NCBI GenBank assembly: GCA_017163975.1
Contig: JAFFSR010000220.1
Location: forward strand, 10,000,001-10,064,000
DNA: 64,000 nucleotides
Reading direction: 5' to 3'
DNA from: Anastatus disparis
Lineage: Eukaryota > Arthropoda > Insecta > Hymenoptera > Eupelmidae
Under the pieces are notes generated by a model, which saw only the letters and a list, made by a program, of their open reading frames with translations, was not told where the DNA came from and made no database searches. Within the stretch, counting starts at the first letter, position 1. Each line of letters begins with the position of its first letter. The position numbers were made by a program, and so were the translations under genes. Below are positions 13,501 through 25,997 of the stretch, piece after piece.

Positions 13501-16500
13501 TTCATAAAATAAAAATTAATTTTAATTCAGTGTTTTATTAAAAAAATATCTACGTCGTATCGATTTAATTTTAGATAAAAAATAAAATTGAAACAATTAA
13601 ATAATCACTTTCGCGCAAATTAAAAATTATTTACTTCAAGTAAACTGTTTATATTTTTTCGAAAAATTGATAAAAAATTTTTTATTTCAATATCGATAGC
13701 AGAAATATTAAAATTTCAATTACCGACAATATGCTCAATCAATGCACTTGAATAAATTGGAAAATATAACAACGGCCCCAATTATAAAAATAACTGCAGT
13801 CCAAAAAGCGTTAAAACAATTTAAATAGAAGCGGTGAAATAAAATTTTATTTGCGTTCGTTTTCAATTTATTATTAAAAGCAATGATACTACAAAATTAA
13901 TTATTTTTAAATAAATAATTTTTACTCATAAAAGCTTTAAAATCTGAACAATTTAAAATATCAACAAATTTATTTACATGGATCAATTAATGAAACATAC
14001 GATAGTAATGAATATTAATTTTATTAAATTTTCTTATAGGAACGATTACCACCAGGTGAACGAACAAGATCCATACCTGCCACCATCAGCTGCCAGTCAA
14101 GCAATTGCGGCGCGGACACTCCGAGGCCAAGGGTCGTACCCGCCTACAGCCCCTCCTCTTAATCCAAATGCTCATGGCAACCATACTATTAAGCAGCCTC
14201 TATTGCTAACGCCGCCCCCGCCGTCTTACGCTACTGCGACAGCCCGCGCACGTCAGATGCACGAGAGCATGTCAAAGTTTGTGCATGATATCATTGTTTT
14301 TTTTTATTTATAATTACTTTTTCTTTTATTCATCATCCCCTTACCTTACTTTGGTTTACCTTCCATTATTTTTTTTATTTTTTCATTTAATTTTTTTTCA
14401 TGATTATTTTATATTGGTTTTTCTTTTATTTTGATTTTTTTTATAGTTGCTCCACATGCAGTCATAGGTAGTTTCAAAATGTTAAAAATATTTACTTCAT
14501 AATTGTTTGAAAACTGTATAAAGAATAAATAATTAAATTTATTATTTTCTAGTTTAACTCTCAAAATTTTTGAATTTTGTAAATTATAAATTTACCTATG
14601 ATTGCAAATGCTTTTCCTTGCTAAAAGAAAATGTAGATTGAAAATGAAATTAGCTAGTTATCATCTAGTTTAAACTATAATATAAAAATAGATGCTTTTT
14701 ACATTATTTAAAAAAGCTTAGAATATATTTATCCATTTTACATACAACTCATTTCATTACATGTACATAGATGAAAAGAATTTTTTTAATATTTAGCGAA
14801 ATAGTTATGGCATAAATTATCACACATTTTCAATTTAGTTTTATAGTTGACCATAATTTTCTTTACAAATCATAAAAATAGATAAAATATTTCTAAATAG
14901 ATGAATTTGATTTCCTTTGCATTTACAATATAATATTATAAATTTATAATAATTAAACATTTTTTTTTAATTTGTCAAAAGCATATGAAATTGATCAATT
15001 GTCCCTTATGAATTTCGAGTAATAATACATGAAAATTAATTGCCAATATTTAAAATATTATTTTAATTATTAAAATCTATTTATAGGAAGTAAAAAATAA
15101 TCTTTTTTTATAATTTGTTAATTTTCAAACATTTTCAATCACATTTTCGTTATTATTTTAGTGCTATTTAATGATCTTTTTAGTAAAATTAATCAAGTGC
15201 GAAGAAAAAAGTATCAATTAAATACATGCATAAAATTTCAATACTATTATAAAAATAAATACTATTATATTAATTGATAATTACAGAATAATATTTAAAA
15301 TTTGTTTAAATTATTATACTTTTTTATGTACTATCGCACCTGATTAATTTTCTAAAAATAATTTTAAATATAGTTTATTTATTTTAATATAAATAGCTTG
15401 GCAATTTAATAATATAATTTTTTATATAAAGTATTTGAGATTTTCTATACAAAAATAAGGTATGCTACTTAAAATCTATTTTGGAAGATATATTTTATTA
15501 TTTTAAAACGATGCTTTATAAGAGGCTGTTATTGTTCTTATATATTTAATGTAAAAATATTGTATTTATATTTCGTGTTAATTTTAATGAAGTTTCTTTC
15601 ATATTTTTAGTTCGCAAAGTTTTAAAAATCTCGCTGCATTTGTTGTTTCATTATGACCGTCGTTAATTGTTCGCTTCGTTTCATATTTATATACATATTT
15701 TTATTGTCGTTGATGATTATAATTTAAGAAATAGAATTATTTTACAAACTGTAAAAACAAAAATTACGAATCATGTCTTCAATTTTAATTTCTAAAATAA
15801 ATGTATAGTTCTATTTCTTAAATTTTGTAGTAGTGATTTATAACGTTCGTTTCGTACAAAAAATCATCGATATTCTTTTTATTTTCGATAAGTTTTTGAA
15901 TCATGTTTTTTACTTAAATAGCAAAATCTAGTGTGCTCGTTGTTTTGTTCTTTCTTTTTTTTACAAAACTTATTTTCATTACGTTATACAATAATGTCAC
16001 TTTTAAATGAGGTCTGTAGGACTTCTTGTCTTTTATTTTTCTTCGATGTTGTTGAGAATGATTTTTATATGACAAAACATGTTTAGAAAGAGTGTCGTTT
16101 TGACTTTCGTTTTTATTTTTTCACTAACAAACAATAACGCGAGATACACTAACAAACTCTTCCCACTTCATAGTATGCAGAGCCATGATTATTTATTACA
16201 ATACATGTTATTTTGGTGGAAAATATTATAAGCAAATATCAAATCAATACTTTCATATTGTTCAGAATCATATTTAAATTATTTAGTTTACGAACCACCA
16301 GAATCACATTTTTAATTATACAAAAATAAACTGCAAACTTTAGAGAAACATTTGCTAAGCCTAAAGATTACAAAATTGAAAAAAATAAAGAGCCAGTAAC
16401 GTATGCTAATAGTATAGTAAATTAGTCTTGTTTGTTAATTATGTAAAATTTTTTCTTTTGTTTGTAATTAAACAGAGGTGGGGGCCTTAACGGGAGTGGA

Positions 16501-17574
16501 ATCGGGGATCACAAATCGAGTCAGCATAATCAGCAGACAAGCGGAAGAACTGACCATCGTGCCGGGCTCGGGGATCAGCCTGGCCAGTACGCGACTTTAA
16601 GCAAGCAATGTAAGACACGTGAATCTAGTGATTTCTACTGAGGGCACGCCCCCTCGGGACCGGGTAAAATCTTTTTATCAATTTATATATATTTTTTTTA
16701 AAAAAGCTACTGAAGCATCATTTAAATGTTAAAATTTCTATCGATCAATATATTTTAATAATACTTATCTATAGCTTATGTTTTTTTAACAAACTTTTAA
16801 TTTAATTGAGATACAAATTAAATATTTTTAACAGATTTTTAATTTAATTGAGATAAAAATGGTCTATTTTATTAAAATTTTGTCGAATTTTTATCAATAT
16901 AATTGATTTTGTATGCATTGTCATGCTTATTTTTTAAACTACAAGAAAATCACTGTTAAACCAATTTTATTATAAAAAATAATATTTATCTTGTAGGTAA
17001 AGAGCCACCATGGACGCCAAGTGTCGCTACCTTCACGGGTACACTGTCGCATAATTCTCATGGCAGTATTGGCGCTCCGCAGCAGCAACATCTCGCCACC
17101 TTTCAAGATTCACGCAAAACTCAAACTCTTGATCCAAAGAATTTAGCAAACTTAAAGCGTGGACCAACATCAGCATGGAATCAAACTGGACGACCATTAC
17201 CAGTACCAAATCCAACAACAAACAATAGCTGGGATATTGAATCCCGTTCGCAAACTAACATGAATCAATTTCGTTCACTTGTACGCAATAAACCAAGCGT
17301 ACGTATACAAGATCAGCAACATCAAACGCAACAATCAATGCAAGATCAAGTAAGAACATTGGACAGAAATTTTTCAAGAGCACATAATAATGGTTACGAT
17401 GGTAATCATGCAGCAGTTGGTAATAATACTGGTAATACTGTGCCTAATATGTATGGAACATACAATAGAAGGCACGATAAACATCATCAACATCATCATC
17501 ATCAACAGCAAGTATCAACGCTTAGTCAAGTCCAGGGTAGCGATCCAAATCTTTATGCTGTTACAGAACTTTAA
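1538..17574 (+). CDS. Tweety (TTYH) family transmembrane protein, closest in style to insect tweety-2; 8 coding exons
   Basis: Tweety proteins are plasma-membrane proteins with five membrane spans, described as anion-channel related. Coding exons are 1538-1675, 10468-10740, 12033-12370, 12846-13277, 13386-13487, 14040-14270, 16476-16609 and 16997-17574. Every join has GT-AG ends and keeps phase, giving 741 aa. Membrane segments lie at about residues 53-73, 85-108, 222-241, 251-275 and 390-415. The 142-220 loop carries several N-x-S/T sites (for example NTT, NKT, NTS, NLT). Family hallmarks include TRCCDRKPR after span 1, GLYGN after span 2, VGVARHSRCALI after span 3 and the conserved VWVDSHTWIYIRKR after span 5. 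The long cytoplasmic tail (about 425-741) is Gln/Asn/His rich and ends in a His run. The least certain junction is the donor of exon 6 (GTCAAA at 14271). The exon at 1457-1675 also carries 5' UTR. The assignment to tweety-2 (fly CG3638) rather than tweety is from memory. Confidence 0.93.
5775..6188. repeat. Imperfect 43-bp direct repeat flanking a SINE
   Basis: Bases 5775-5817 and 6146-6188 are about 86% alike by eye; both share the core CTAAATTT..TTTAAAAT..CTCAATTCATTTATT. The SINE at 5942-6152 abuts the second copy. This is longer than a usual target-site duplication, so it may be a small tandem duplication that the SINE entered. Confidence 0.55.
5942..6152 (-). mobile_element. tRNA-derived SINE, copy 1
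   Basis: Read on the - strand, the element starts with a tRNA-like head holding an A box (TGGCTCGGTCGGCAGAGCG) and a B box (GAGTTCGAATCCC). A conserved tail follows (CACTGTAC..ACATGTGCTTTGTTCACAAACACACTGACGA, then GCTAATTAGCATC), ending in an A-rich 3' end that appears as the T run at 5942. The same head and tail recur elsewhere in the window, which marks a SINE family and not a working tRNA gene. Confidence 0.85.
6506..6671. mobile_element. Foldback (MITE-like) element with GC-rich tip
   Basis: The two halves are near-perfect reverse complements: the left arm starts TATGTCCTTTGGCC and the right arm ends GGCCAAAGGACATA. They meet at a GC-rich tip (GGCGCGC-TTC-GCGCGCC) near 6580-6596. The arms are about 80 bp each and no open frame is present. 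It lies in tweety intron 1. It shares the ATGTCC..GGCCGTAT-type terminus with the element that follows at 6678-7078. Confidence 0.8.
6678..7078. mobile_element. Element with inverted termini related to the neighbouring foldback
   Basis: The left end (ATGTCCGAAGTAGGCCGTAT, ending at 6700) is matched in inverse orientation by the right end (ATACGGCCTACGAGGACAT, about 7058-7076). Inside lies a second hairpin at 6857-6906 (CCTACGTTCAATATG against CATATTGAACGAAACATAGTAGG) and several GAGACATA repeats. No transposase frame is visible, so it is probably non-autonomous. Confidence 0.6.
11138..11210 (-). mobile_element. tRNA-derived SINE, copy 2 (head only)
   Basis: On the - strand this is the tRNA-like head of the SINE family (A box TGGCTCAGTCGGTAGAGCG, B box GAGTTCGAACCCC) without the usual tail. 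The anticodon arm cannot form a normal 5-bp stem, so I treat it as a truncated SINE and not a tRNA gene. It lies in tweety intron 2. Confidence 0.7.
11838..11961. mobile_element. Small MITE-like element (about 124 bp)
   Basis: Terminal inverted repeats of about 20 bp (GTATATACGCTAAATAAA on the left, TTTATTTAGCGTATATAC on the right) flank an AT-rich core. No coding potential is seen. It sits in tweety intron 2, just upstream of the third coding exon. Confidence 0.6.
14447..14467 (+). other. Candidate 21-nt cassette microexon of tweety
   Basis: A strong pyrimidine tract and TTATAG acceptor (14441-14446) precede 21 nt that end at a GTAGTT donor (14468). Exon 6 ends in phase 2 and exon 7 starts with one base, so inserting these 21 nt keeps the frame and would add seven residues (CSTCSHR, with ATT replacing ATA at the join) to the cytoplasmic tail. 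This is an inference from splice signals and phase only. Confidence 0.35.
16610..16641 (+). other. Possible alternative C-terminus of tweety by intron retention
   Basis: If the GTAAGA donor at 16610 is not used, exon 7 reads on in frame through KTRESSDFY to a TGA at 16639-16641. This would end the protein about 190 residues early, removing the Gln/His-rich tail. Such a short alternative end is plausible but could be chance, since any unspliced intron reaches a stop soon. Confidence 0.3.
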
Positions 17575-20500
17575 GGGAAATAAGTTCTGTTATTGATTGA
17601 GTTTGATAACAACGTTAAGGTGTACGGGTTTTAAAATGTCGTTGTGCGAATAAAATAGTTTTATTGGATATTTAAACGGAATGATGCAAAACATGTTTGT
17701 AGATTTATTACTATTTCTTAAAATTAATTTGAAATTGTTTTATTTTGCGATACTTTAGTTCACTTTTTTTTAATACTTCCATTTACGAATTGAACAACCA
17801 TTTTTATTTCAAGAAATAAAATTTAAAAAATTATAACATGACATATTATTTTTTATTATATTGAGAATTGAAAATCAATAAATATTGATTAAATTATTTT
17901 TTATTATCTTATATATAATGTTTTTGAGTTGATTTTGAAATTCATAAAACTATTCGTAAGACTTAAAATTGAAGTGGACTAGTATTTAATTTAATTTTTT
18001 AAGTTGGCTTCAATGAAGCCTTATTCACAAAAAGAAGTTTAATACTCATACTCAAATATATTTTAAGTATTACTGATAGATCATTCAAACTTATTGTCAC
18101 ATTACGCAGAAAAAATTACAGAAATTTTTTTACAATTCAATGCACTGTTTTTCGTAAAAAAAATTATATTAAAGAGCTTGATATTAATATCTAATAAAAA
18201 ATATGTATCATCGTTACATATTTTACACAAATAGTTTGTTTTTAAAAACAAATTTTAAAATTTCTTGAAAAATATTTTCAAGATATTGAATCATTATTGC
18301 ATAAATCATCACATGATTTTTAAATTTTATTTAATTAAACTTTTCATTTACATAATATGTGTATATCATACACAAAGGATATAACGTGCATAAATATTAT
18401 TATATTAACATCGATTTACATATTACTTTTGGCAGTGCTTTACTGGTTAGTCAGTCTTAGAATCGAGATCGGGCGCCTTTCCAAAAATAGGCTCGAAGTG
18501 TGGCAAAACCGAGGATTTCTAGGGTATAAACCTCGAAAAGAACAGACATATTACTTTATATTATTTATTCGAACAGAATAATATATTAATTAAATCTTAT
18601 ATACTTTGACTGTAAATTGATAGTAATAATAATAATCATAAATCTTTTAAACTATTTTATAAAATTATCGCACAACGACTACATAGAAAATAGAAGAAAA
18701 AAAATAAAAAAAAGAGATACGTCTTATTTACACTGTAACAGCGTAATAGCGTTAAAGTGTCTGGAGCGTTAGGTCGGCGTGGTGGGTGCGAGGGGGCTTA
18801 AAACATTTTTTCCTTTAGTTCAATGCTATAAGTGTATCGAACGAGCGAGAAACCAAAGAGATTAAGAAAAAAAGAGGGGGCGTTTAAAACCTCGGAAATC
18901 TAAGAAAAATAAGAAAAAAAAATTATGTAAGGGGAACCTTTGAAGCCTAAGAGATGTTCATCGAGTAGGAAGAAAAAGGGGTGATGATAATGAGGTAAAA
19001 TTTAATCGAAGGTTCAACTAGGAGCATTGCACGTATATATTGATTATATTTGTATATCATGTACAGTGGCCATGATAGAGTTTGTTTATCTATTTTGTCC
19101 TATTATCCTTAATGCATTTATTATATAGTTTAACAAAAGCGGAATGAAATAAACGTAAAGCGGTATTTCGATACTTTTTATAAATATCAAATTTCTTTGT
19201 GTAAACTTTTATTATTTAGATTAATTACTTTATAAGACTAATTTATAATGATTAGATTTAATTGTAATTTAGTTCTTTATATAGTCGTTATATATTAAGT
19301 GAAAAAAATTGTACATTATTAATTACTTTTATAAAATAATTAATAACTAAAAGTACCGGAATATCGTTATCTATCGACTTCCTGAAAAAAATTAGCGATT
19401 TTTAATTTTAATTTTATAAAAAGTTTCATTACGTTCCACATTTGTGTTTCTAATGTGTACTTTGATATTCAAGTGTTTATAAGAAAAAAAAGCGTTTTGT
19501 TACTACATTTTTTATAGGAATTTTTTTCTATTACAATTATTAAACATAGCACAATATAATAAAAGTGCGACAAGGCACTCATTTTGATGTTTATTTTTTG
19601 CGTGAAATAATTCATTAAAAATAAGGCGATTAATACACGCAAATGGTATACCAAAAGAAACTTTTTTATACAATGTTTTTACATTTTAATAAAGTAAAGT
19701 TAAAAAAAAAGAAATAAATAAAATAAAATAAACAATTGCGTGATTAAATAGAAAAAGCGTAACCAAGCACACAATACACATGTACACAAACTTAATTTTT
19801 CCGTTAAAAAGTTCGATGCATTTATAAGAATTATTTATACCGAAGTTAATAATAATATAAATGATAATAATGAAGCCAAGAGTTACCGCACGATATAAAG
19901 ACGTTACACAAGTGATAGGGAGAGTAATTTATTACATTCATTTTGTATAAGACTTTTTCTGAAATTTAAAAGAATAAAAAAATAAAAATACAAAGAAATA
20001 AAGGGATGAAAAATAAAAAAATAATCTACTTCAAAGTACTGCCGTTCTTTGCGTGAACACCCGTCTTTAAGTACAAAGCCTAAACTTATTCGTTTATCAA
20101 TCTTTTTTTATAACTATTCTCTCTCTTTTCAATATTATATTGATAAAATGTTATTTGAAAAGGAGACTATTATTGTAATGATACTAATAATTGGTTTTCT
20201 GAAACAAAATAATGATAGAAAAAAAGAAAAAAAACTATATACCTTTCAAGGTTTTATTCCATTGATTGTGCGCTTTCCTTAGAAGGTTTCGAAATGAAAA
20301 CATCTCTAAAATTGTTAATTTTATATTTTTATGATATTACTTTACTTTACTTTTCTTTTTCATAACTTTTCTATGAATTAGTATAAAACATTTCATCTTA
20401 CATTTTGTAAGTATATTATATGTGAAAAATGAAACAAATTTTGTATAAAAAATAATTCAAATAAAAGTTCTTTTCGCCCTAAATAAAAAGTTTATTTTTC

Positions 20501-20872
20501 TTCATTTTTTCCAAAAATTCATTTTTATTTTTACACACAATAAATATAAAATTAACAATCGAATAGCGTAGCTATATGCATTGATTCACTGAAATATAAA
20601 CCAGTGATAACTTAGAAAAAAAAATATAAAAATGATTCGATATTTATGAAAAACCGTGGGACCTTAATTCAATCCGATGGTTGTAAAAGAATGGATAACA
20701 AATATCAGAAATGTTAAAAAAAATTTTTTTGCAACGAAGAATCAGAGGCATGTGACCATTTTTTTCCAATTCCACACATCACTCGCCAACCTGTATATAT
20801 ACGTAAACAAAAGAAGAAAAAAAATAACATAGTGCATATTCGTAATAAGATTATGGAGTAAATGTGCAGTGT

Positions 20873-21073
20873 TTTTTTTTTAATTTTATTCAACGTCGCT
20901 GTATTTATGTTATCATTACGATGCTAATTAGCGACGGAGCTCGTCAGTGTGTTTGTGAACAAAGCACATGCATAACGTATACAATATTGAATCGGCTGTC
21001 GAGAGCGGAATTCGAACTCGGGTCTTCGAGATTACGAATCCATTGCTCTACCAACTGAATCACTGACGAACTC
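20873..21073 (-). mobile_element. tRNA-derived SINE, copy 3
   Basis: This is a full-length member on the - strand, with the T run near 20873, the GATGCTAATTAGCGACGGAG tail block, the TGTGTTTGTGAACAAAGCACATG block, and the tRNA-like head with B-box complement ATTCGAACTC. It carries minor changes against the other copies, for example an interrupted CACTGTACG segment. Confidence 0.85.
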
Positions 21074-21746
21074 TGTTATTCTTTTTATTTATCATTATAT
21101 CATCTTACTTCGAGCTGTCGATGAAAAACTTGCTATAGCAACATTAATTATTAAATTTATTAATCTTCTTGACGAAAATAAAAACAGTTTGAAAAAATTT
21201 AAGATTATGTAGAAGAGTAAAAAAGTGTACGAAATTGTAAAAAAAGAGAACAACAGATTATCTTTTAACTCAAGCAATTTCAATGTATTCACTTTTTTAC
21301 ATTCTGTTCCTGTATTTTACATATATATTTTATAAAATTTATGTCTAAAATGGAAATATTAAAAATTCTGCAATAGATAATGTCGAATCATAAAAACGTA
21401 TAAAAATATTTGTATCATTAAAATATGCTTATTTGAAATTATTGATTGGAAGTAAAAATAAAGAAAAATGTAATATTTATATTTAATAACTATCAATCAC
21501 ACAAACATTAGCCAATGATTTGATCGCAGCTCGAACATGTAAATAATTGTAATATTTATTGAGAAAAAAAACATAGGTCGTAGTAAAAATACATTTGCAA
21601 AATTAGATAAGTTTGTAATAATTAGTTTAAAGAGAGACGCGATTACGACGTGTCCTAGTCAGTATAAAAGTTACATAATAAATAAAAGAAAACAAATGAA
21701 ACTGATAAAACTCTTGCCAAAATTCTTTGTCATTTTATAGAAAGAA

Positions 21747-21844
21747 AATGCAATCGAATGAACGTGGTATGTTATTTGTTGAAAACTTGTAACATTCTTT
21801 TTTTAATTTTCATACACGTCTATTTTGTTCATTCGATTGCATTT
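21747..21844. repeat. Long hairpin with a 19-bp perfect stem
   Basis: AAAATGCAATCGAATGAAC at 21747-21765 is matched exactly in inverse orientation by 21826-21844, with about 60 bases between. The pairing partly continues inward (GTATG against CATAC near CGTG/CACG). It could be a small MITE or a structured RNA in the extended tweety 3' UTR. Confidence 0.6.
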
Positions 21845-24800
21845 TATAAAAAAAAAAACTAATGCTAAAGTGGAACGTTAAAAAAAAGACAAGATAGTTA
21901 AAGAAAAAATAAATAAAGACAAATCTACATTTTCTCAGATAATCGTATTACTATGCTACTATAAATAATTACCAATACTATTTAAATAAAATCTTCGCTA
22001 GCTCGACAAACGTTAATACGTTTAAGCATCTTTTCTTTCCTTTTTTTTCTTTAGTTTAAATTTATAAATAAGAACTTTTAAAGGCATGTGAAAGATGAAT
22101 CGCATACAGTTCGATACAGTAGGTTTTCAGACATTTTAAATACTTTGTTAAAATTATAAATGTCTAGAAATTTTGCTTATTTTTATTGTAGAATAATTTT
22201 ATAAATTAGTGTGTATTGCGTGAACAATTGTTGTTAGATATCATTCTCTAACACTTGATTCTAACTTTAAAACTTTAATACATAAGGTAAAACGTATTAT
22301 TGCAAAATAAATGTTGAAAATGTTTCAAGAAAAATGTATGGAATATTAAAAATACCTCTTAATGCAGATATTTTAAATTTTTATTCATGATTATTTAGAT
22401 TATTATTTATGTAAAAAAAGTAAAGAACTTTTCAAACAAATATTTCCATCAGCAATGTGTGATTTCCATAAGCAAGAATCTATTGTTTGTACAAATATTT
22501 ATTCCAAACACTGCCATTTAAACTTAACTTTTAATACATCAACTTTTACACAGTTATCAGATAGTCGAACTGGATGTAATTCTTTATAATTTTATGAAAT
22601 AATCCTGTAAGAAATACTGTGTAGAAAATTTTGTAAAATTGGAAGAAAATCATGTAATACCTATTTAGGTATCTTATAGGATTATCTTTGATGCATTTTG
22701 TGAGTAAATCCTGAAAATTTTGTTTTTGCAAGGTGCATTTGATCACCATCTTAAAACGCAGCTTTTATTTCTATATAAATATGTTTTATGCAAAATTGTT
22801 TGCAAATCACAGTACTTTATCAAAAAAGACTTTTACCCAAAATGCTTATGAGTTAATCCTGCAAATACTTTACAAAATTTATAGGGTTTCCTTCAAATTT
22901 TATGAAATTCATATATAAGATATTTCTATACAAAGTATCTTAAATGATTTCTTACAGAATTTTTTTCATATAGGAAAAAAAAGAAATGTGCAGAGTGTTG
23001 TTTCTGTAAAAAAAAGATTGAAGACTGCCAATGGGTTGCACAAACGGGATCAACACAATACCTATAGATACTCGAATTTAAAAAAGAGCGAATACAATTA
23101 ATTTAATTAAATAATTATCAAAACCCCAAAGAAACGTAATGAAAAAAAAAACAAACAAATGTTGTCGATGTTAGTTTTGAGTAAAAAAAAATAGAAAAAA
23201 AAGTTAATGCACCGAAAAAATAAAATTACGAAATTTATTAAGTGTTTAAATATCGATAAGTAAACATAGTATTGACTTTTCACTTGAACACTTGAGTTGA
23301 TCAGATTTTTTGAAAATGCTAAATAAAAAGACGTAAAAGTATTTCGTAGATAAAAATGAATGAGAAAACTTGGGAATTAAAATGAAAATAAAGAATTATG
23401 TACGGATTTATAAATAAAATTATGTATAAATTAACATAATAATAATAGTGTACAAATATGTTTCTGTACATCAAATATCCATATGTATGGTTATATATTT
23501 GCTGTTGCATTAAAATCCGATGAAAATATAATTTTAATGTAAGAAGATTTCATAGCTTTTATTTAAAATTTTTTTACGTTTCAAGAGTATTTTTCACTTG
23601 CTTGTTATTTTGAGTTGCAATAAATTATGAAGATTTCTTTATAAATTTATTACCTTTTTAACGAAAATAACAAAAAATGTACTAAACATTTTTAAATATT
23701 CAGCTACTTTAATGTAAAATCTTCTGTTTGTCTTATTTATTTTCATCGAAACGATAATCTCTTCGTTTACAAAACAATTAATCTGTATATTCATTTACTG
23801 GGCCAAGTGACACATTGTTGAATTCTAAATAAAACGAAAAAGAAAAGAATTATGATCTTAAATGGTAATAAATAAAAAAGAATTAAGTAACATATAGAAA
23901 CGATTGTTGGCTAAGACTTATTCCAATAAAATAGTTTGTCAATTTGTACAACGTCGAAAACAGCGAATGATACGTATTAAAAAAAAATAAAATAAAATCT
24001 ATATATATCGTCTCGAGTCACTTTTTCCACCGAGTACAAATGTAATTCTGTTGAAAGCATTAAAAAATCACGCTGGAATTAAATTATTAAGTGAAAAATG
24101 AATTTTGTACCGTATCGATTTAATTAAATATTAGTTTACTTTTCAATGAAAAATAAAAATTCATTTTTAATCCTAATAATTTAATTTCAGTGCTGAAAAA
24201 TTTGTTTCATTTAAGACGCATCCGTTTTTATATATGACGATAATGACGATGAGAAAAATAATAAAAAAGAAAAAAGATGAATAAAGAATGGAAGTAAAGT
24301 GACGAATGAATGTTAAATAATAAAAGTAATAATTAACGATAAAAATATATATATTAAAAGAAAAAGAAGGTATGAGATGAATGAATTTTATCAATTTCTT
24401 TGTAAAACGATAAAGAATAATTATTAATAGTATGAATTTTTCGAATTTTGTGCCTGGATTTGGCCTATGTGTATGTATCCTTCACGATGTCCGATATACT
24501 CTTTTATAATTATCGTTTTACAATATCCCGTAATTTGTTTTTCAAAGTTTAAAAAAAAATTAAATTAAAGCTTTGATTAAAAAGAAAAAAAAAATCAAAT
24601 TAAAGAAAAAAGTATTGTCTTTTATATTATGCGTGTGTGTAACGTGCGTATTTAAGCTTAAAAAAACAAATAAAGAAAAAAATCAGTAGCAGAGGAATTT
24701 GCAAAAGGGATTTGCACGTGAATGATATTCTCTACTTTTCGTTGTACCGATTATTTGTTTAGTGAGAGACGAAAAGAGAAAAAAAAAACAATTTACTTAA

Positions 24801-25645
24801 ATACACAGTGTTTATCTGACATACTTCGACCTTTATTCCTCATACTGTAATATGATATATGAATATTATGAAAAAAGAAACTAATAAAATAAAAAAAAAT
24901 TTAAAAAGTTCGTTTTTTTACTACTTTACCATAAGCTATTGTTTGTTTTTTAAAATAAATTTATATTTTTTATTTGTTTATTTTAAAAATTTTGCATAAA
25001 TATTGACTTTGTAGAACAAAAAAATATACATTTCTGTATCGTTTGAAAAAAAGTGTAAAAAAATTACAAATTCAATTAGTTTTTATAATTTTTATTTTTA
25101 CAAGTTTAAACTCTAAGGTGAAAATCAAGACGTATAAAAATTAAAGATGAGAGAACCGATAATGCTAGTCATAAAAAACGCTACTTTTTCGTAAATAGAA
25201 AAGCATATTTTCATCAAATGTTAGAGAGGAAAAGAGAATTTTCTCGATTTTCAAGTTTTCTTTTTCAAATTATTTAAAATTATTGCCTGTTTTCCAACCA
25301 AAACGGTCATAATTCAGCTTTCTAGCTTCCTTATGCATGCTGTATTTTCATCACCAGGTATATAAAATACCTGGGCGAGGTCAAAACAACTTTAGAATGT
25401 AAAACCATCCCTAAATGGGGTCTAAACCCCATTGGTTGTGAAATATAAAAATTTAACGTACAATAAACAGAGCTTGCAAAATATCTATTTTTAAATTCTA
25501 TTTATTTTATATTCTTCTTTTCTACAACACATTAAAAAACTTCATATAATTATTTCCACTTTTTCACTTCGTGGGTTTATTACAACAAATAAAATTAGAT
25601 TTTTAAAAATTGGTTGAGAAAAATAATTATTCTTTTCTTTACTAT

Positions 25646-25997
25646 TTAAGGAGATGTAAAACGGACACTATACCTGTACTTATAAATATCAACTTTCTTT
25701 CTATTTTATTGCTGAATTTCTAGAAAAGAAATGTATTAGCTTGTAGTATATACCATGAGAATTATTTAGATAAATTTTCAAATAAATTTATTCATTAGTT
25801 TTTAAGATATTTGGATTCCTGTACAAAATCGAAAAATTTTAATAAATAATTTTGGAACTCAAAATTCTCAATAACTGATGAATTAATTTATTTAAAAATT
25901 TACTTAAACATTTTTTTTACTGAAAATTTTGCAATAAAATGGAAAGATAGACAATATTTATGAGTACAGGTATAGCATCCATTTTACATTTCCTTAA
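25646..25997. mobile_element. Foldback MITE of about 352 bp, possible TA target site
   Basis: The ends are inverted copies of each other: TTAAGGAGATGTAAAACGGA on the left, and the complement of TTAAGGAAATGTAAAATGGA on the right. The similarity continues inward over most of each half, so the element can fold on itself. If the termini begin at AGG, both sides are flanked by TA, which is the Tc1/mariner target. No transposase frame is seen. Confidence 0.65.

Larger units (their letters stand above)
10741..16996 (+). other. Remaining tweety introns
   Basis: The introns lie at 10741-12032, 12371-12845, 13278-13385, 13488-14039, 14271-16475 and 16610-16996. All are AT-rich. The first contains a truncated SINE head (11138-11210) and a small inverted-terminus element (11838-11961). 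The 14271-16475 intron contains a candidate 21-nt microexon near its start. I see no other gene in them. Confidence 0.75.
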
